64,000 nucleotides of DNA, taken from positions 1,302,001-1,366,000 of the forward strand of contig NC_017668.1 in assembly GCF_000284515.1 (NCBI RefSeq), written 5' to 3'. This document shows positions 39,211 to 47,387 of this stretch, piece after piece. The notes beneath the pieces were generated by a model, which saw only the letters and a program-made list of their open reading frames with translations, searched no databases and was not told the origin of the DNA. How positions within the stretch are numbered: position 1 is the stretch's first letter; the number at the start of each line of letters is the position of its first letter. The translations under genes were made by a program, and so were the position numbers. The stretch is from Halobacillus halophilus DSM 2266. GTDB taxonomy: Bacteria > Bacillota > Bacilli > Bacillales > Halobacillaceae.

Positions 39211-39665
39211 TGATGACAAAGATAATAATTGCCTGGGTAATGATCCATATAAGCATCAGCGTACTTGTATCTCAGCTGCCCGCTTCTATGGTTTTATCTT
39301 TCTCCAAACTATATGAGTTAAAGAATTGGGAGAAAAACGGCCGGGTGTATGAGCAGCTGAAAATAAAGAAATGGAAGCATTTTCTTCCAGAAGCCAGGAA
39401 ATGGGTGAATCAGGGAAAGGGGAAGACGGCGGCTCATCTGCGGAACGAAAAAGAGTTTCAAGCCTTAACCCTGCAGACCAGCCGCTCCGAGCTGTCTCAC
39501 TGGATTCAGATCCTTCCCGCCCCATTATTTTTCTTCTTTCTGCCTACGTGGGCCGGGTGGGTCATGGTCCTCTATGCGATTTTATTTAATCTGCCCTTTA
39601 TCCTTGTACAGCGCTATAACCGCACCCGGTTAGAACGATTCAGGAAGGTTTACGAAAAGAAGTAG
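39210..39665 (+). CDS. CrtO-like acyltransferase family protein
   Basis: 151 residues with a front helix (about 5-25), a polar middle with KIKKWKHFLPEARKWVNQGKG, and two C-terminal helices ending in NLPFILVQRYNRTRLERF. This is the pattern of glycosyl-diaponeurosporenoate acyltransferase CrtO, which closes carotenoid glycolipid synthesis. The ATG overlaps the stop of the CrtQ-like gene, so the two are translationally coupled. No other crt gene is in the window. Confidence 0.75.
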   Translation: MMTKIIIAWVMIHISISVLVSQLPASMVLSFSKLYELKNWEKNGRVYEQLKIKKWKHFLPEARKWVNQGKGKTAAHLRNEKEFQALTLQTSRSELSHWIQILPAPLFFFFLPTWAGWVMVLYAILFNLPFILVQRYNRTRLERFRKVYEKK

Positions 39666-39687
39666 CGATGACGTGCTGTCAGCGCAC

Positions 39688-39726
39688 AAAAAGGGACGGA
39701 AAGCCGTGTGATACGCTTCCGTCCCT
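39688..39726 (-). terminator. Terminator of a small minus-strand gene
   Basis: A stem agggacggaagc/gctttccgtccct (one bulge) is followed on the minus strand by five T. Confidence 0.75.
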
Positions 39727-39737
39727 AACTTATTCAT

Positions 39738-39923
39738 TTAGAAATTTTTCATATTCTTTGGATCGGACGATTTTGCTGCGGCACCTTCAGATCTGTAGAT
39801 CTCTTCCATTGCCTTCTGCTCATCAACGACCGGAACGAGGCGTGTCTGCTGCCTGCGTTTTTGTTCAAAATGCACGGACAGGATAATCAATCCAGCTGGT
39901 AGTAACAACCATAACCACAACAT
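39738..39923 (-). CDS. Small single-helix membrane protein
   Basis: 61 residues starting MLWLWLLLPAGLIILSVHFEQ: one membrane helix and a charged cytoplasmic tail. A GGCGGG site precedes the ATG and a proper terminator follows, which supports a real gene. The family is unknown. Confidence 0.55.
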   Translation of the reverse strand: MLWLWLLLPAGLIILSVHFEQKRRQQTRLVPVVDEQKAMEEIYRSEGAAAKSSDPKNMKNF

Positions 39924-40091
39924 CTAATCCCGCCTTTCTCGGATCTATACGATCCTATGTATTGTATTCCCTTCTTATCAAAATTTATCCCTCCTTTTCA
40001 TGGAAAATTTGCCATTCTTGTTAATGGATGAAAGAAAAAATGAAACGATCGAAGCGGGCGAACCGTACGTAAGGAAAGGAAGTGATCAGCT

Positions 40092-40244
40092 ATGATGAGA
40101 CTCATGTTTATGATTGCCGCGCTTGTTCTCCCGATTTCAATGTTCTTTGACCAGGCAGCTTCAGGGATCTTAATCTCCCTGTTCTTCATGTTGACAGGGG
40201 CTTATTTCAGCAAACCGAGATTTAATCGTTCGAAAAAAGGCTGA
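40092..40244 (+). CDS. 50-residue membrane protein
   Basis: A short frame starting MMRLMFMIAALVLPISMFFD: two hydrophobic segments (about 2-18 and 25-42) and the tail KPRFNRSKKG. AGGAAGTGA precedes the start. It heads a row of three small membrane-protein genes on the plus strand (40092-40958). Confidence 0.5.
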   Translation: MMRLMFMIAALVLPISMFFDQAASGILISLFFMLTGAYFSKPRFNRSKKG

Positions 40245-40282
40245 GAATTTTATCCCTGTTCGATTTTTTTGGAGGTGGGAGA

Positions 40283-40486
40283 GTGAGAAAGCATTACGTT
40301 AGAACTGCCCTGATCGTTGGAGTAGCTGTGTTTTTGATCAGCTTGTTTGTCCTGGTCGCCCTGGGGTCGCCTGCTCCTTATGTGGGAGGCTTAGTCATCG
40401 CATTTATCGTATTTGAAATCAGCTTTTATCATTTGTTTGCGAAGAATAGGCAGGAGCGTAACGTTTTTTATAAAAGAACAAAATGA
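40283..40486 (+). CDS. Small two-helix membrane protein
   Basis: 67 residues with a GTG start just after GGAGGTGGG, two helices (about 7-30 and 34-53) and a basic tail. No family is recognised. Confidence 0.6.
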   Translation: MRKHYVRTALIVGVAVFLISLFVLVALGSPAPYVGGLVIAFIVFEISFYHLFAKNRQERNVFYKRTK

Positions 40487-40517
40487 ACAAGTAGGATAGA
40501 GAAGGGAAGCGGAACCA

Positions 40518-40958
40518 ATGGAGAGAATAAATGATGAACGTCTGCAGCTGAGGAATTTAAAAAACATTCGGATCGTCTATATCATACAGACCTTTGGAAT
40601 TTTGGCCATTCTTGCCTACGATCTGGTAACAAAAGGTATGGATAGAATGACTGAAAACCCTCTGTGGGCCGTTTTTATGATTTCAGCTGTGGTGAATGCG
40701 TACTTAATGATGAATATTAGTGTGGATCATGAAAAGCAAACATCACCAGAGAAGGGCCTTTACATATCACTCGCCGTTGTTGGTGTCCTGTCTATTGCTA
40801 GTGGTGCAATGGTGACGTTACTGGGCTCGAATGGGATGGGAAGCGGCTTCTTAATAGGCGGCATAATTTTAGTCTGTTCCCTGGTGCCTGTGATCTATAT
40901 TTATGTATTAAGAAAGAGGAAGATAGAAGACGAGGATGAAGAGGAGCTTTCCAGTTGA
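40518..40958 (+). CDS. Four-helix membrane protein
   Basis: 146 residues with hydrophobic segments at about 19-37, 50-66, 83-105 and 110-131. A charged front (MERINDERLQLRNLKN) and a very acidic tail (EDEDEEELSS) flank them. The start follows AAGGGAAGCGG. The family is not known to me. A terminator follows, closing the row of small membrane-protein genes. Confidence 0.65.
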   Translation: MERINDERLQLRNLKNIRIVYIIQTFGILAILAYDLVTKGMDRMTENPLWAVFMISAVVNAYLMMNISVDHEKQTSPEKGLYISLAVVGVLSIASGAMVTLLGSNGMGSGFLIGGIILVCSLVPVIYIYVLRKRKIEDEDEEELSS

Positions 40959-40974
40959 GTTTCTCTTTAAAGAG

Positions 40975-41010
40975 ACAGAAGTTCTGATGAACCAGGGCTT
41001 CTGTTTTTTT
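40975..41010 (+). terminator. Terminator after the four-helix protein
   Basis: acagaag pairs with cttctgt around a 16-base loop, followed by T7. Confidence 0.8.
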
Positions 41011-41075
41011 GTGTATTGAAAAATATTTACTTGAAGTGTAATATTACACTAAATCTGAATGGGAGGAGAATGTGT

Positions 41076-41693
41076 ATGTATGTAATTCCGCTTGTCCTGT
41101 TTATATTTCCAATGCTTGCCTTTGTGATAGGCGTTTTAGGCCGCGCTCTTTTGAAAAAGCTGTTTATTGCACCTGTCATCGTCTTTGGACTTTCCCTGCT
41201 GGCTCAACTCCTGTACTTACATTTTTCTTTTTTTACATGGACCCTCATCTATACAGCCCTTGCTTTTTCAGGTAGTATTATCGCTCATTTTCTCCTCCTG
41301 AAATATCAACCCAGCCGCAAAGTTCAAAAGACAGGTGTGATCATTCTTCTGGGATCTGTCCTTATTCCTGCGCTGATTTTTACCATATCGAGGCCGGTAA
41401 ATGCCGTTCTGATGGAGAAAAAGGTTGAGAATCACCTTCGGGAAGAAGAATACTCGTCCAGTGACATTTACTCCATTGAAACTTTTTATGATGGCAAACG
41501 TAATACAAACCGGACAGAACCTGTCATTGCGGAGGTTGTTTTTACAGATGATCCTGGCCATACATATCGTTATATCGAATTAAAGAAGAAAAAACAGGTT
41601 GTGCAGATGTGTGAATATGAGAGGAGCCCGAACTTTTATACGAACGAGTACACGGCGGAACGGCCGCACATGGTTAAAGGCTGCTTTGAATAA
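41076..41693 (+). CDS. Membrane protein with DUF3139-like tail
   Basis: 205 residues. Four membrane helices fill the first 115 residues (start MYVIPLVLFIFPMLAF). The rest is an outer domain with VENHLREEEYSSSDIYSIET and AEVVFTDDPGHTYRYIELKKK, the pattern of the DUF3139 family. The start at 41076 gives nine bases from GGAGG. An in-frame ATG two codons upstream is too close to the ribosome site. Confidence 0.65.
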   Translation: MYVIPLVLFIFPMLAFVIGVLGRALLKKLFIAPVIVFGLSLLAQLLYLHFSFFTWTLIYTALAFSGSIIAHFLLLKYQPSRKVQKTGVIILLGSVLIPALIFTISRPVNAVLMEKKVENHLREEEYSSSDIYSIETFYDGKRNTNRTEPVIAEVVFTDDPGHTYRYIELKKKKQVVQMCEYERSPNFYTNEYTAERPHMVKGCFE

Positions 41694-41714
41694 GCAAGAC
41701 AGAGGCCTGGGTAA

Positions 41715-41924
41715 ATCGGAGAGTCCGTCAATCATACTAAATTCGACAATAAGGTTCGCATCGAAGCGGTTATAATAAACGCCGAAAAGGGAAAAGAAAT
41801 TCCTGTAGTGGGAGAGATCGTTCATTCGCTTGTTCTAAATGAAGAATACTCTTTTGCCATCACTGGTGCAGACCCTTCCCGTCTCCACCTGAAAAAGGAG
41901 GTATTGGGCTGCTTTAGTGGATAA
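41715..41924 (+). pseudogene. Coding remnant without a start
   Basis: 70 codons stay open with protein-like content (EAVIINAEKGKEIPVVGEIV, GADPSRLHLKKEVLGCFSG) but an in-frame stop precedes them and no start or ribosome site is seen. The end GCFSG resembles the GCFE end of the DUF3139-like gene just upstream, so it may be the tail of a decayed relative. Confidence 0.4.
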
Positions 41925-41942
41925 TTGTATTTTGTTAATTGA

Positions 41943-41968
41943 TATAATAAAATAGGAGCAGGTACTAA
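41943..41968 (+). promoter_or_regulatory. fabI -10 box and FapR operator
   Basis: TATAAT at 41943-41948 is followed at 41952-41968 by a site that on the minus strand reads TTAGTACCTGCTCCTAT. One half matches the FapR consensus perfectly and the other only partly. The placing just after the -10 box is the same as before fabH. Confidence 0.65.
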
Positions 41969-42011
41969 TAACAAATCCCAATTGTAGAAATCACCTCAAG
42001 GAGGGCATGGA

Positions 42012-42791
42012 ATGAATTTATCATTAGAAGGACGCACCTATGTCGTAATGGGCGTAGCCAACAAACGAAGTATTGCGTGGGGCATTGCACGCTCTTTACA
42101 TGAAGCAGGCGCGAGACTTATTTTTACTTATGCATCCGAACGTTTCGGGAAAGCTGTTCGTGAACTGGCCGACACGCTTGAAGGGGAAAACAATTCCTTA
42201 TTCTATGAGTGTGACGTAACCAATGATGAAGCCATCATTCAAACGTTCGAAAATATTCAGAATGATGTAGGTGTCATTCATGGACTGGCTCACTGCATTG
42301 CTTTTGCCAACCGCGATGAGCTAAAGGATGAGTTCCTGAACACAAGCCGTGACGGATTCTTAACGGCTCACAACATCAGTTCTTATTCACTTACTGCTGT
42401 GGCACGTGCCGCTAAGCCGCTTATGTCAGAAGGTGGAAGCATTATTACCATGACGTATCTCGGCGGCGAGCAAGTCGTCCAGAACTACAATGTGATGGGT
42501 GTTGCTAAAGCGAGCCTGGATGCAAGCATGAAGTATTTAGCTAACGACTTAGGTAAGCACAACATTCGTGTGAACGCGATTTCCGCTGGTCCAATCCGTA
42601 CGCTGTCCGCTAAAGGCGTAGGAGACTTTAACCAGATTCTTCAGGAAATTGAAGAACGTGCGCCGCTGCGCCGTCCCGTTACACAGGAAGAAGTCGGCGA
42701 TACCGCTTATTATCTAATGAGTGATCTTTCCCGCGGCGTAACAGGAGAAGTTATTCACGTGGACTCAGGCTTTAACATTATCGGTTATTAA
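42012..42791 (+). CDS. fabI: Enoyl-ACP reductase I
   Basis: Completes each round of fatty-acid elongation. It is a 259-residue short-chain dehydrogenase with GVANKRSIAWGIA for nucleotide binding and the FabI-type active site Tyr149, Tyr159 and Lys166 (SxxLGGEQ, YNVMGVAKASL). A FapR-like operator precedes it. The start follows AAGGAGGGC. In B. subtilis fabI also lies beside cotO. Confidence 0.97.
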   Translation: MNLSLEGRTYVVMGVANKRSIAWGIARSLHEAGARLIFTYASERFGKAVRELADTLEGENNSLFYECDVTNDEAIIQTFENIQNDVGVIHGLAHCIAFANRDELKDEFLNTSRDGFLTAHNISSYSLTAVARAAKPLMSEGGSIITMTYLGGEQVVQNYNVMGVAKASLDASMKYLANDLGKHNIRVNAISAGPIRTLSAKGVGDFNQILQEIEERAPLRRPVTQEEVGDTAYYLMSDLSRGVTGEVIHVDSGFNIIGY

Positions 42792-42796
42792 TAGAC

Positions 42797-42837
42797 AAAT
42801 CCCCGGACGCTTGAGAAAGAGCGCCGGGGATTTTTTT
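42797..42837 (+). terminator. Terminator of fabI
   Basis: aaatccccgg pairs with ccggggattt, with an inner cgct/agcg, followed by T7. The next 300 bases before cotO hold no other feature that I can support. Confidence 0.92.
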
Positions 42838-43133
42838 ATGTCACCAGTACTTCAATTGATCCCAACGAGATTTGCAGTGGGAGATGAGGTGACACAAAAG
42901 ATCCATTTTACTTGGCACTTGAAATAATTCAGTCGGGCTTTGAATATCATGGTTAATAAGGCATTTGTGTTCAGGTCATTATCCTGACCAGCAGAGAAAA
43001 GGATCGTTCGTTACTTGGTTAAAACTTTGTAAAAAAGGAAGAAATAATGTCGAACTTGGGCGATTGTGAACATGCTGTCCTAACCAAGCATATACATAGA
43101 ACGATGACCCTATTTAAAAAGGAGAGATCCGGA

Positions 43134-43667
43134 ATGGCTGAAAACACGGAAAACAAACGAATGGCAAAGCAACCGATGCTTTATATCGCCCAACCTAAAT
43201 TCAAACCTGCTGAAGTTTCCATGCAGACCAGCTTTCGTACCCAGCGGAGTCAGTCTGCTCCAGCACCTGCCGAGCAGCCCGCTAAATCAGAGGCACCCTC
43301 GACTTCTCTTCATGAAAAAGAACTGAGGCTGAGGAGCCAGAATAAAGCGGCACCTGCTGCCAGTCCACCAAAAGCGAATGAAGAGGCACCTGCCGAGGAG
43401 TCAGAGAAGAAGGAACAGCCTGAATCTTCAAGAGATCGCAGACTTCGTTTCCATGAATTATCGCTTGAGGAAAAAGTGAACTACTTTTTCACGTTATCTC
43501 CGCACGTGCCAAAAATGAAGTGTGAGGTATCGACCGAGGACAATAAATACAGAGGATACATTACGGACTATGAAGAAGGAATCGTCCACTTAAAGATTTT
43601 TCAGCGGCCCTTCCAGCAAGAGGTACCGTTTAAGGACATAACCGATATTCGATTAATTGGATTCTAA
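43134..43667 (+). CDS. cotO: Spore coat protein CotO
   Basis: CotO helps assemble the outer coat of the spore. The 177-residue protein has a Pro/Ala/Glu-rich middle (about 30-110). A conserved C-terminal domain follows: LSLEEKVNYFFTLSPHVPKM, then KYRGYITDYEEGIVHLKIF. The start at 43134 follows AAGGAGAG. A frame reaching further upstream has no site. Position between fabI and a CotY/CotZ gene matches B. subtilis. Confidence 0.85.
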   Translation: MAENTENKRMAKQPMLYIAQPKFKPAEVSMQTSFRTQRSQSAPAPAEQPAKSEAPSTSLHEKELRLRSQNKAAPAASPPKANEEAPAEESEKKEQPESSRDRRLRFHELSLEEKVNYFFTLSPHVPKMKCEVSTEDNKYRGYITDYEEGIVHLKIFQRPFQQEVPFKDITDIRLIGF

Positions 43668-43669
43668 GA

Positions 43670-43698
43670 AAAAAACCGCGCTTTGTCAGCGCGGTTTT
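43670..43698 (+). terminator. Bidirectional terminator between cotO and cotZ-like gene
   Basis: ccgcgct pairs with agcgcgg; flanked by A and T runs. Confidence 0.88.
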
Positions 43699-43708
43699 CG
43701 TTTGATTA

Positions 43709-44212
43709 TTACAGTGCTGCTGTTGCAGGCAGGCAAGTCACGTGGCAGAAGCAGTTAAGATCTACCGTAATACAGATGCCGGAAGCGCGCAGGTTTCTGC
43801 AGCTTTGGTCAGCAGGAGACTTCGGATCAAATCCATGATGATGATGGTACCCATCAGATGATTCGTCTGCTCCTCCTACATTGTTGTGATGATCAGCGAA
43901 CAATAGCTCAACTACCGCACATCCGTCATGATCTACGGATTTAACGCGGAAGAAGAAGCTTCCTCTAATCTCGCAGGCATCTCCACTTCTTTTCGAACCG
44001 TATCCTTTAAAAGGTTTGCAGCCATCTTTACAGTAAAGAATAACCGGAACCGTATCGAATCCAGAACCTCCGCCTGTATCCCCTAATAGATCAGCGATGG
44101 ATTGCTCACAGCTCGTCATGCATTCGTGGATGACATCATTTTGAGCATCAACGATATCTTTAAGGATATCAATGACGCAAGAGCCACTATCATGTTTTTT
44201 ACCACAGCTCAT
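43709..44212 (-). CDS. cotZ: Cysteine-rich spore coat protein, CotY/CotZ family
   Basis: 167 residues with 13 cysteines, which cross-link the crust and outer coat. The family pattern is visible: DIVDAQNDVIHECMTSCEQSI, ILYCKDGCKPFKGYG, FFFRVKSVD and a Cys-rich end (CITVDLNCFCHVTC). A HHHH run stands at about 123-126. Whether it is CotY or CotZ cannot be decided, as only one member is present here. A sigma-K-like promoter precedes it. Confidence 0.88.
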   Translation of the reverse strand: MSCGKKHDSGSCVIDILKDIVDAQNDVIHECMTSCEQSIADLLGDTGGGSGFDTVPVILYCKDGCKPFKGYGSKRSGDACEIRGSFFFRVKSVDHDGCAVVELLFADHHNNVGGADESSDGYHHHHGFDPKSPADQSCRNLRASGICITVDLNCFCHVTCLPATAAL

Positions 44213-44255
44213 ATTTATTTTCCCCTTTCCATACGTATTGACGTATTGTCTTTAC

Positions 44256-44285
44256 TAGAATATGTTTTGACCCATTGAGGGTGTG
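44256..44285 (-). promoter_or_regulatory. Sigma-K-like promoter of the cotZ-like gene
   Basis: On the minus strand CATATTCTA (44256-44264) matches the sigma-K -10 box CATANNNTA. CACAC, with the AC core of the -35 box, lies 16 bases upstream (44281-44285). Late mother-cell expression fits a coat protein. Confidence 0.6.
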
Positions 44286-44345
44286 GGCATTTGTCATATT
44301 TCCTGAATTCTGTAACTTTTTTATCAAAGATGGGCATTAGACCAT

Positions 44346-44372
44346 ACTTCATCGAGACAAACGCATAGAGTA
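44346..44372 (+). promoter_or_regulatory. Sigma-K-like promoter of a small coat-region gene
   Basis: CATAGAGTA (44364-44372) is a full match to CATANNNTA, with an AC core (44346-44347) 16 bases upstream. It points to a transcript start near 44380, after the first in-frame ATG of the gene. Confidence 0.5.
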
Positions 44373-44402
44373 ACAATGAATTCGAATAAGGAGATGAATA
44401 GC

Positions 44403-44615
44403 ATGTCTGAGAAGAAAAAGGTCATTCGCGTGAAAGACCTTGTAATTGAAGCTGAAAACGTATTTATTGAACCTCAGCGTAAAGAACATCATGACCGTAA
44501 AGACCGTGTCGATCCATTTTTCGGGGGGCGCCGTAGAAAAGATGACGTAGCTGGCGAATCAAAAGATCGCCATGATGAGTCTTCCAGCAGCCGGGGCGGA
44601 TTTTCCTGGATTTAA
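44403..44615 (+). CDS. Small charged protein, probable spore component
   Basis: 70 residues starting MSEKKKVIRVKDLVIEAENV, then a His/Arg/Asp-rich tail with PFFGGRRRKD and a Ser-Gly end. The start at 44403 is preferred to an ATG at 44376 because AAGGAG lies before it and the sigma-K-like promoter would begin transcripts after 44376. It sits divergently beside cotZ. A spore role is inferred from context only. Confidence 0.65.
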   Translation: MSEKKKVIRVKDLVIEAENVFIEPQRKEHHDRKDRVDPFFGGRRRKDDVAGESKDRHDESSSSRGGFSWI

Positions 44616-44628
44616 TAAAAATTTCTTC

Positions 44629-44658
44629 AGCCACTACCGACGAGCGTAGTGGCTTTTT
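44629..44658 (+). terminator. Terminator of the small coat-region gene
   Basis: agccactac pairs with gtagtggct and is followed by T5. The 250 bases that follow hold nothing that I can support. Confidence 0.9.
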
Positions 44659-44916
44659 CTATATGGCTTCGGTTGCGTTAATCACTGTGGTTGATCAAAA
44701 GTTCTTCCATAATAAAGCATTTTCGTGGAAGACTCAGGTTCTAGGTGTTCACGGAGAAGGTACTGCGGCCGATTAGGGTACAGTGTATTTTTCTGTCTTA
44801 CATTTTCGAAACACAAAGTAATCGGAACGGATTGTACAGATAAGCGAGGTAGTTGAATAAATTAATAAATATAGAGTTTTACCCGTGTCATGAATTTCAA
44901 AAGGGAGGTTTAAGAA

Positions 44917-45252
44917 ATGGGGAGTATAACATGGTTGGAGTTATTATTATTGGGGCTTGCGAGCTTCCGGCTAACTCGGCTGATTGTAGATGACCTGATT
45001 ATGGAATGGCTGAGAAAGCCCTTCTTTCATACGAAAGTAGTTGAGCTGGAAGATGGGAAGAAGGAAGAATGGGAAATACCGAACGGCTGGATCGGGGAGG
45101 GGCTGAGCTGTCACTGGTGTGTCGGTGTATGGTCGGCACTTATTAATTTTCTTCTATATTATTATATTCCATTTGGTTATTTTCTGGTGCTGATCCTGGC
45201 CATTGCCGGTTTACAATCGATTTTCTATAAATGGAGTGAAAAGCTTTCATGA
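44917..45252 (+). CDS. yjcA: Sporulation protein YjcA (DUF1360)
   Basis: A 111-residue DUF1360 protein with helices at about 5-25 and 70-105 and the family's Cys pair in LSCHWCVGVWSAL. ELLLLGLASFRLTRLIVDD is the typical start. B. subtilis YjcA, a sporulation protein, lies in the same coat-gene region. The ATG follows AAGGGAGG. The next gene overlaps its stop. Confidence 0.85.
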   Translation: MGSITWLELLLLGLASFRLTRLIVDDLIMEWLRKPFFHTKVVELEDGKKEEWEIPNGWIGEGLSCHWCVGVWSALINFLLYYYIPFGYFLVLILAIAGLQSIFYKWSEKLS

Positions 45253-45464
45253 CGGAGAAAAAAGATAAAACAATCTTTGAAGTTTTACAGGAAATCAATG
45301 AGGAAACGTCGAAAAACTATGGAATCATTAAACAGCCTGAGAAGAAATTTCAGGGCTGGGATCAGGACATTCAAGCCTGGGACCGCCGGTTTTCCAAACG
45401 GATGACGGATATGGAGCGCTTTTTGAATAAGCAGATGGGTAAAGTCGAGCGTTTTTTTGAATAA
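45249..45464 (+). CDS. Hypothetical protein coupled to yjcA
   Basis: 71 residues, fully charged and helical (MTEKKDKTIFEVLQEINEET, RFSKRMTDMERFLNKQMGK). It overlaps the yjcA stop by four bases (ATGA), so it is translated with it. No family is recognised. A role in sporulation is only suggested by the coupling. Confidence 0.65.
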   Translation: MTEKKDKTIFEVLQEINEETSKNYGIIKQPEKKFQGWDQDIQAWDRRFSKRMTDMERFLNKQMGKVERFFE

Positions 45465-45497
45465 GGCATTGTTAAACTTCAGTGTTGATTTTAAGGT

Positions 45498-46011
45498 TAA
45501 TCTCCCGTTACTTGAAGACTCAGTTCCGAGATAACTTGGGTCCGTCGCCAAAAAAGGATGAGAGCGGCTACGGAAACAACTCGCTTTCCTACAGGGGAAC
45601 GGTGAGCTTCCTCGCTCGTTTCACTCCCTGCGGGATCTCACCTAGTCCCTTCTCCCGTGGGAGTCTCATCGTTTCCTTCTCCGCCCGAACGATAGCTGAT
45701 GAGCGGACCCTGCTATAGGAGAAAAGAGCCATACTGTATCTGCATCAAATGCTTCTATAACAGGATTCCTACACGTAAACACACGTGAAAACCAGTGTGG
45801 ATCTCGTTGATTGGAAAGCGATTATGGAAGGGTTTCGAGCTCCCCATAAACGCAAAGGGCGGAAGGGAACGGCGAAGACTCCTGCGGGATGAACATGATC
45901 GGTGAGATCCCAGAAGGCGAAGCCTGAGGAAGCTCACCACATGCCCGCGGAAAGCGAGCCGTTCCCTGAAGCCCCTTTCTCCACACAATATCTCGAAATC
46001 GAGTCTTCAAC
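45498..46011 (+). repeat. Composite intergenic repeat, copy 3
   Basis: The simplest copy, 514 bp. It starts TAATCTCCCGTTACTTGAAG, with the inverted end GAAGACTCAGTTCCGAGATA (45514-45533) and at the right TATCTCGAAATCGAGTCTTC (45989-46008). Module A runs to about 45710, an AT-rich spacer follows, and module B (ggaagggaacggcgaagact onward) starts near 45851. It contains neither the 60-bp structured module nor the large palindrome of copy 1, so it may show the ground state. Confidence 0.82.
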
Positions 46012-46150
46012 TATCCTGTCCTATTGTGTAATAAGTCTTTTTTGAAAAATTAACAATAAACTTTAACACAGCTTTGAATAAAGGATGCGTAATGGAGGTA
46101 TATCAGGGTCGGAAAAAGGGTATGGGTCTATAAACGAGGAGGAGTTATAG

Positions 46151-46453
46151 ATGGGGTATATATTGCCGGTTAATCATTATCAATATAAGGATTATCATGA
46201 TCGTACGATCCAGACTGAACGCTCTCCTTTTATGCTGGAACAAATTTTTAAAACGACGCTCGATAACCGATTAAAGCAGCATGAGCAGTCGCGGGAAGAG
46301 GACCGTCTCGAATATCAGGAAATGAGCCGCAAGCTTTTCACCTCTAAAGATATGCATGCCGTGAAGAATCCATGGCAGCCAGCCGATCCAGCTCATGAAA
46401 AAGTATATTCCGATGTAACAGGAAAAGGGAAACACTTTAGCGAAAGTATTTAG
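46151..46453 (+). CDS. Hypothetical protein
   Basis: 100 soluble residues starting MGYILPVNHYQYKDYHDRTI, with a charged helical middle (LDNRLKQHEQSREEDRLEYQ). The start follows GAGGAGGAG. The front pattern occurs in small proteins of bacilli that I cannot name. It is followed after 22 bases by the metallo-hydrolase gene, probably in one transcript. Confidence 0.6.
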   Translation: MGYILPVNHYQYKDYHDRTIQTERSPFMLEQIFKTTLDNRLKQHEQSREEDRLEYQEMSRKLFTSKDMHAVKNPWQPADPAHEKVYSDVTGKGKHFSESI

Positions 46454-46475
46454 AAAAGCTAAAGGAGTTGATCTT

Positions 46476-47387
46476 GTGTCTTTTCATTCCATCAATGAAC
46501 ACTGCTATTACTATAGCGGTTCCGTGAATATCGGATACATTCATAAAGGAACGGACGGCCTGCTGATTGATGCCGGCCTGGACCGTTCCTCTATAAAGAA
46601 GGTGCTCAAGGAGCTGAGCGAACGCGAACTTCCATTGACGCACCTTTTTATTACGCATGCGCACGCCGACCATTACGGGGGAGCGGCTTATATCCAGCAG
46701 AATTACGATGTCTATACGCTTGCGCCTGTTTTTGAAGAGGCCGTGCTGAAGTACCCGGGTCTTGAACCGCTGTACTTGTTCGGAGGCAATGATCCGCTTG
46801 AAGAGCTGCAGAATAAGTTTCTGCAGGGTCCTGCGATTACCATTGATGAAGTGATTGAGGAGGGGACGTTTCAGGCCGGAGCCATTGAAGGAAAAACCTA
46901 TCTTATGCCGGGCCACAGCTATCACCAGCTTGCCCTTCGCGCCCACGGAATTCTCTACGCAGCGGACAGTTATTTTGGAGTTGAAACTTTACATAAGCAT
47001 AAAATCCCTTACAATTCCGATGCCGATCGAACACTTGAAAGTCTGAACCGATTACTGACCATTTCGTGCGATGGCTGTGTACCCGGCCACGGAGAGCTGG
47101 AAGAGGACGCGTCGGCTACCATTCAAACCAACATCGATTATCACGAAGAGATCCTGGATACGATGGAAAACTGTATTCAGGCACACGAAAAAGGGGTCAG
47201 CCATGAAGAACTCGTTGCCGCCATGTGTGAACACTATGGGGTAAAAGCTCCTCAGCTGTCCCAGTGGTTATTGTACCGGACGGCCGTTACGGCGTATGCG
47301 ATTGCTTTAGTGAAGCAGGGAAGGGCGGTCCATCAGGTTCAGGACCACCGTTTCATTTTTACAGCATTAGAAGCCGATCAAAAATAG
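46476..47387 (+). CDS. Metallo-beta-lactamase fold hydrolase
   Basis: 303 residues with the MBL metal motif HAHADH (61-66), then MPGHSYHQLALRAHGILYAADS and VPGHGE for the remaining ligands. A C-terminal winged-helix-like part (about 235-290) resembles the YflN/LACTB2 group. It starts with GTG after AAAGGAG. The substrate is unknown. Its last 21 bases overlap the end of the converging DUF421 gene. Confidence 0.85.
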   Translation: MSFHSINEHCYYYSGSVNIGYIHKGTDGLLIDAGLDRSSIKKVLKELSERELPLTHLFITHAHADHYGGAAYIQQNYDVYTLAPVFEEAVLKYPGLEPLYLFGGNDPLEELQNKFLQGPAITIDEVIEEGTFQAGAIEGKTYLMPGHSYHQLALRAHGILYAADSYFGVETLHKHKIPYNSDADRTLESLNRLLTISCDGCVPGHGELEEDASATIQTNIDYHEEILDTMENCIQAHEKGVSHEELVAAMCEHYGVKAPQLSQWLLYRTAVTAYAIALVKQGRAVHQVQDHRFIFTALEADQK

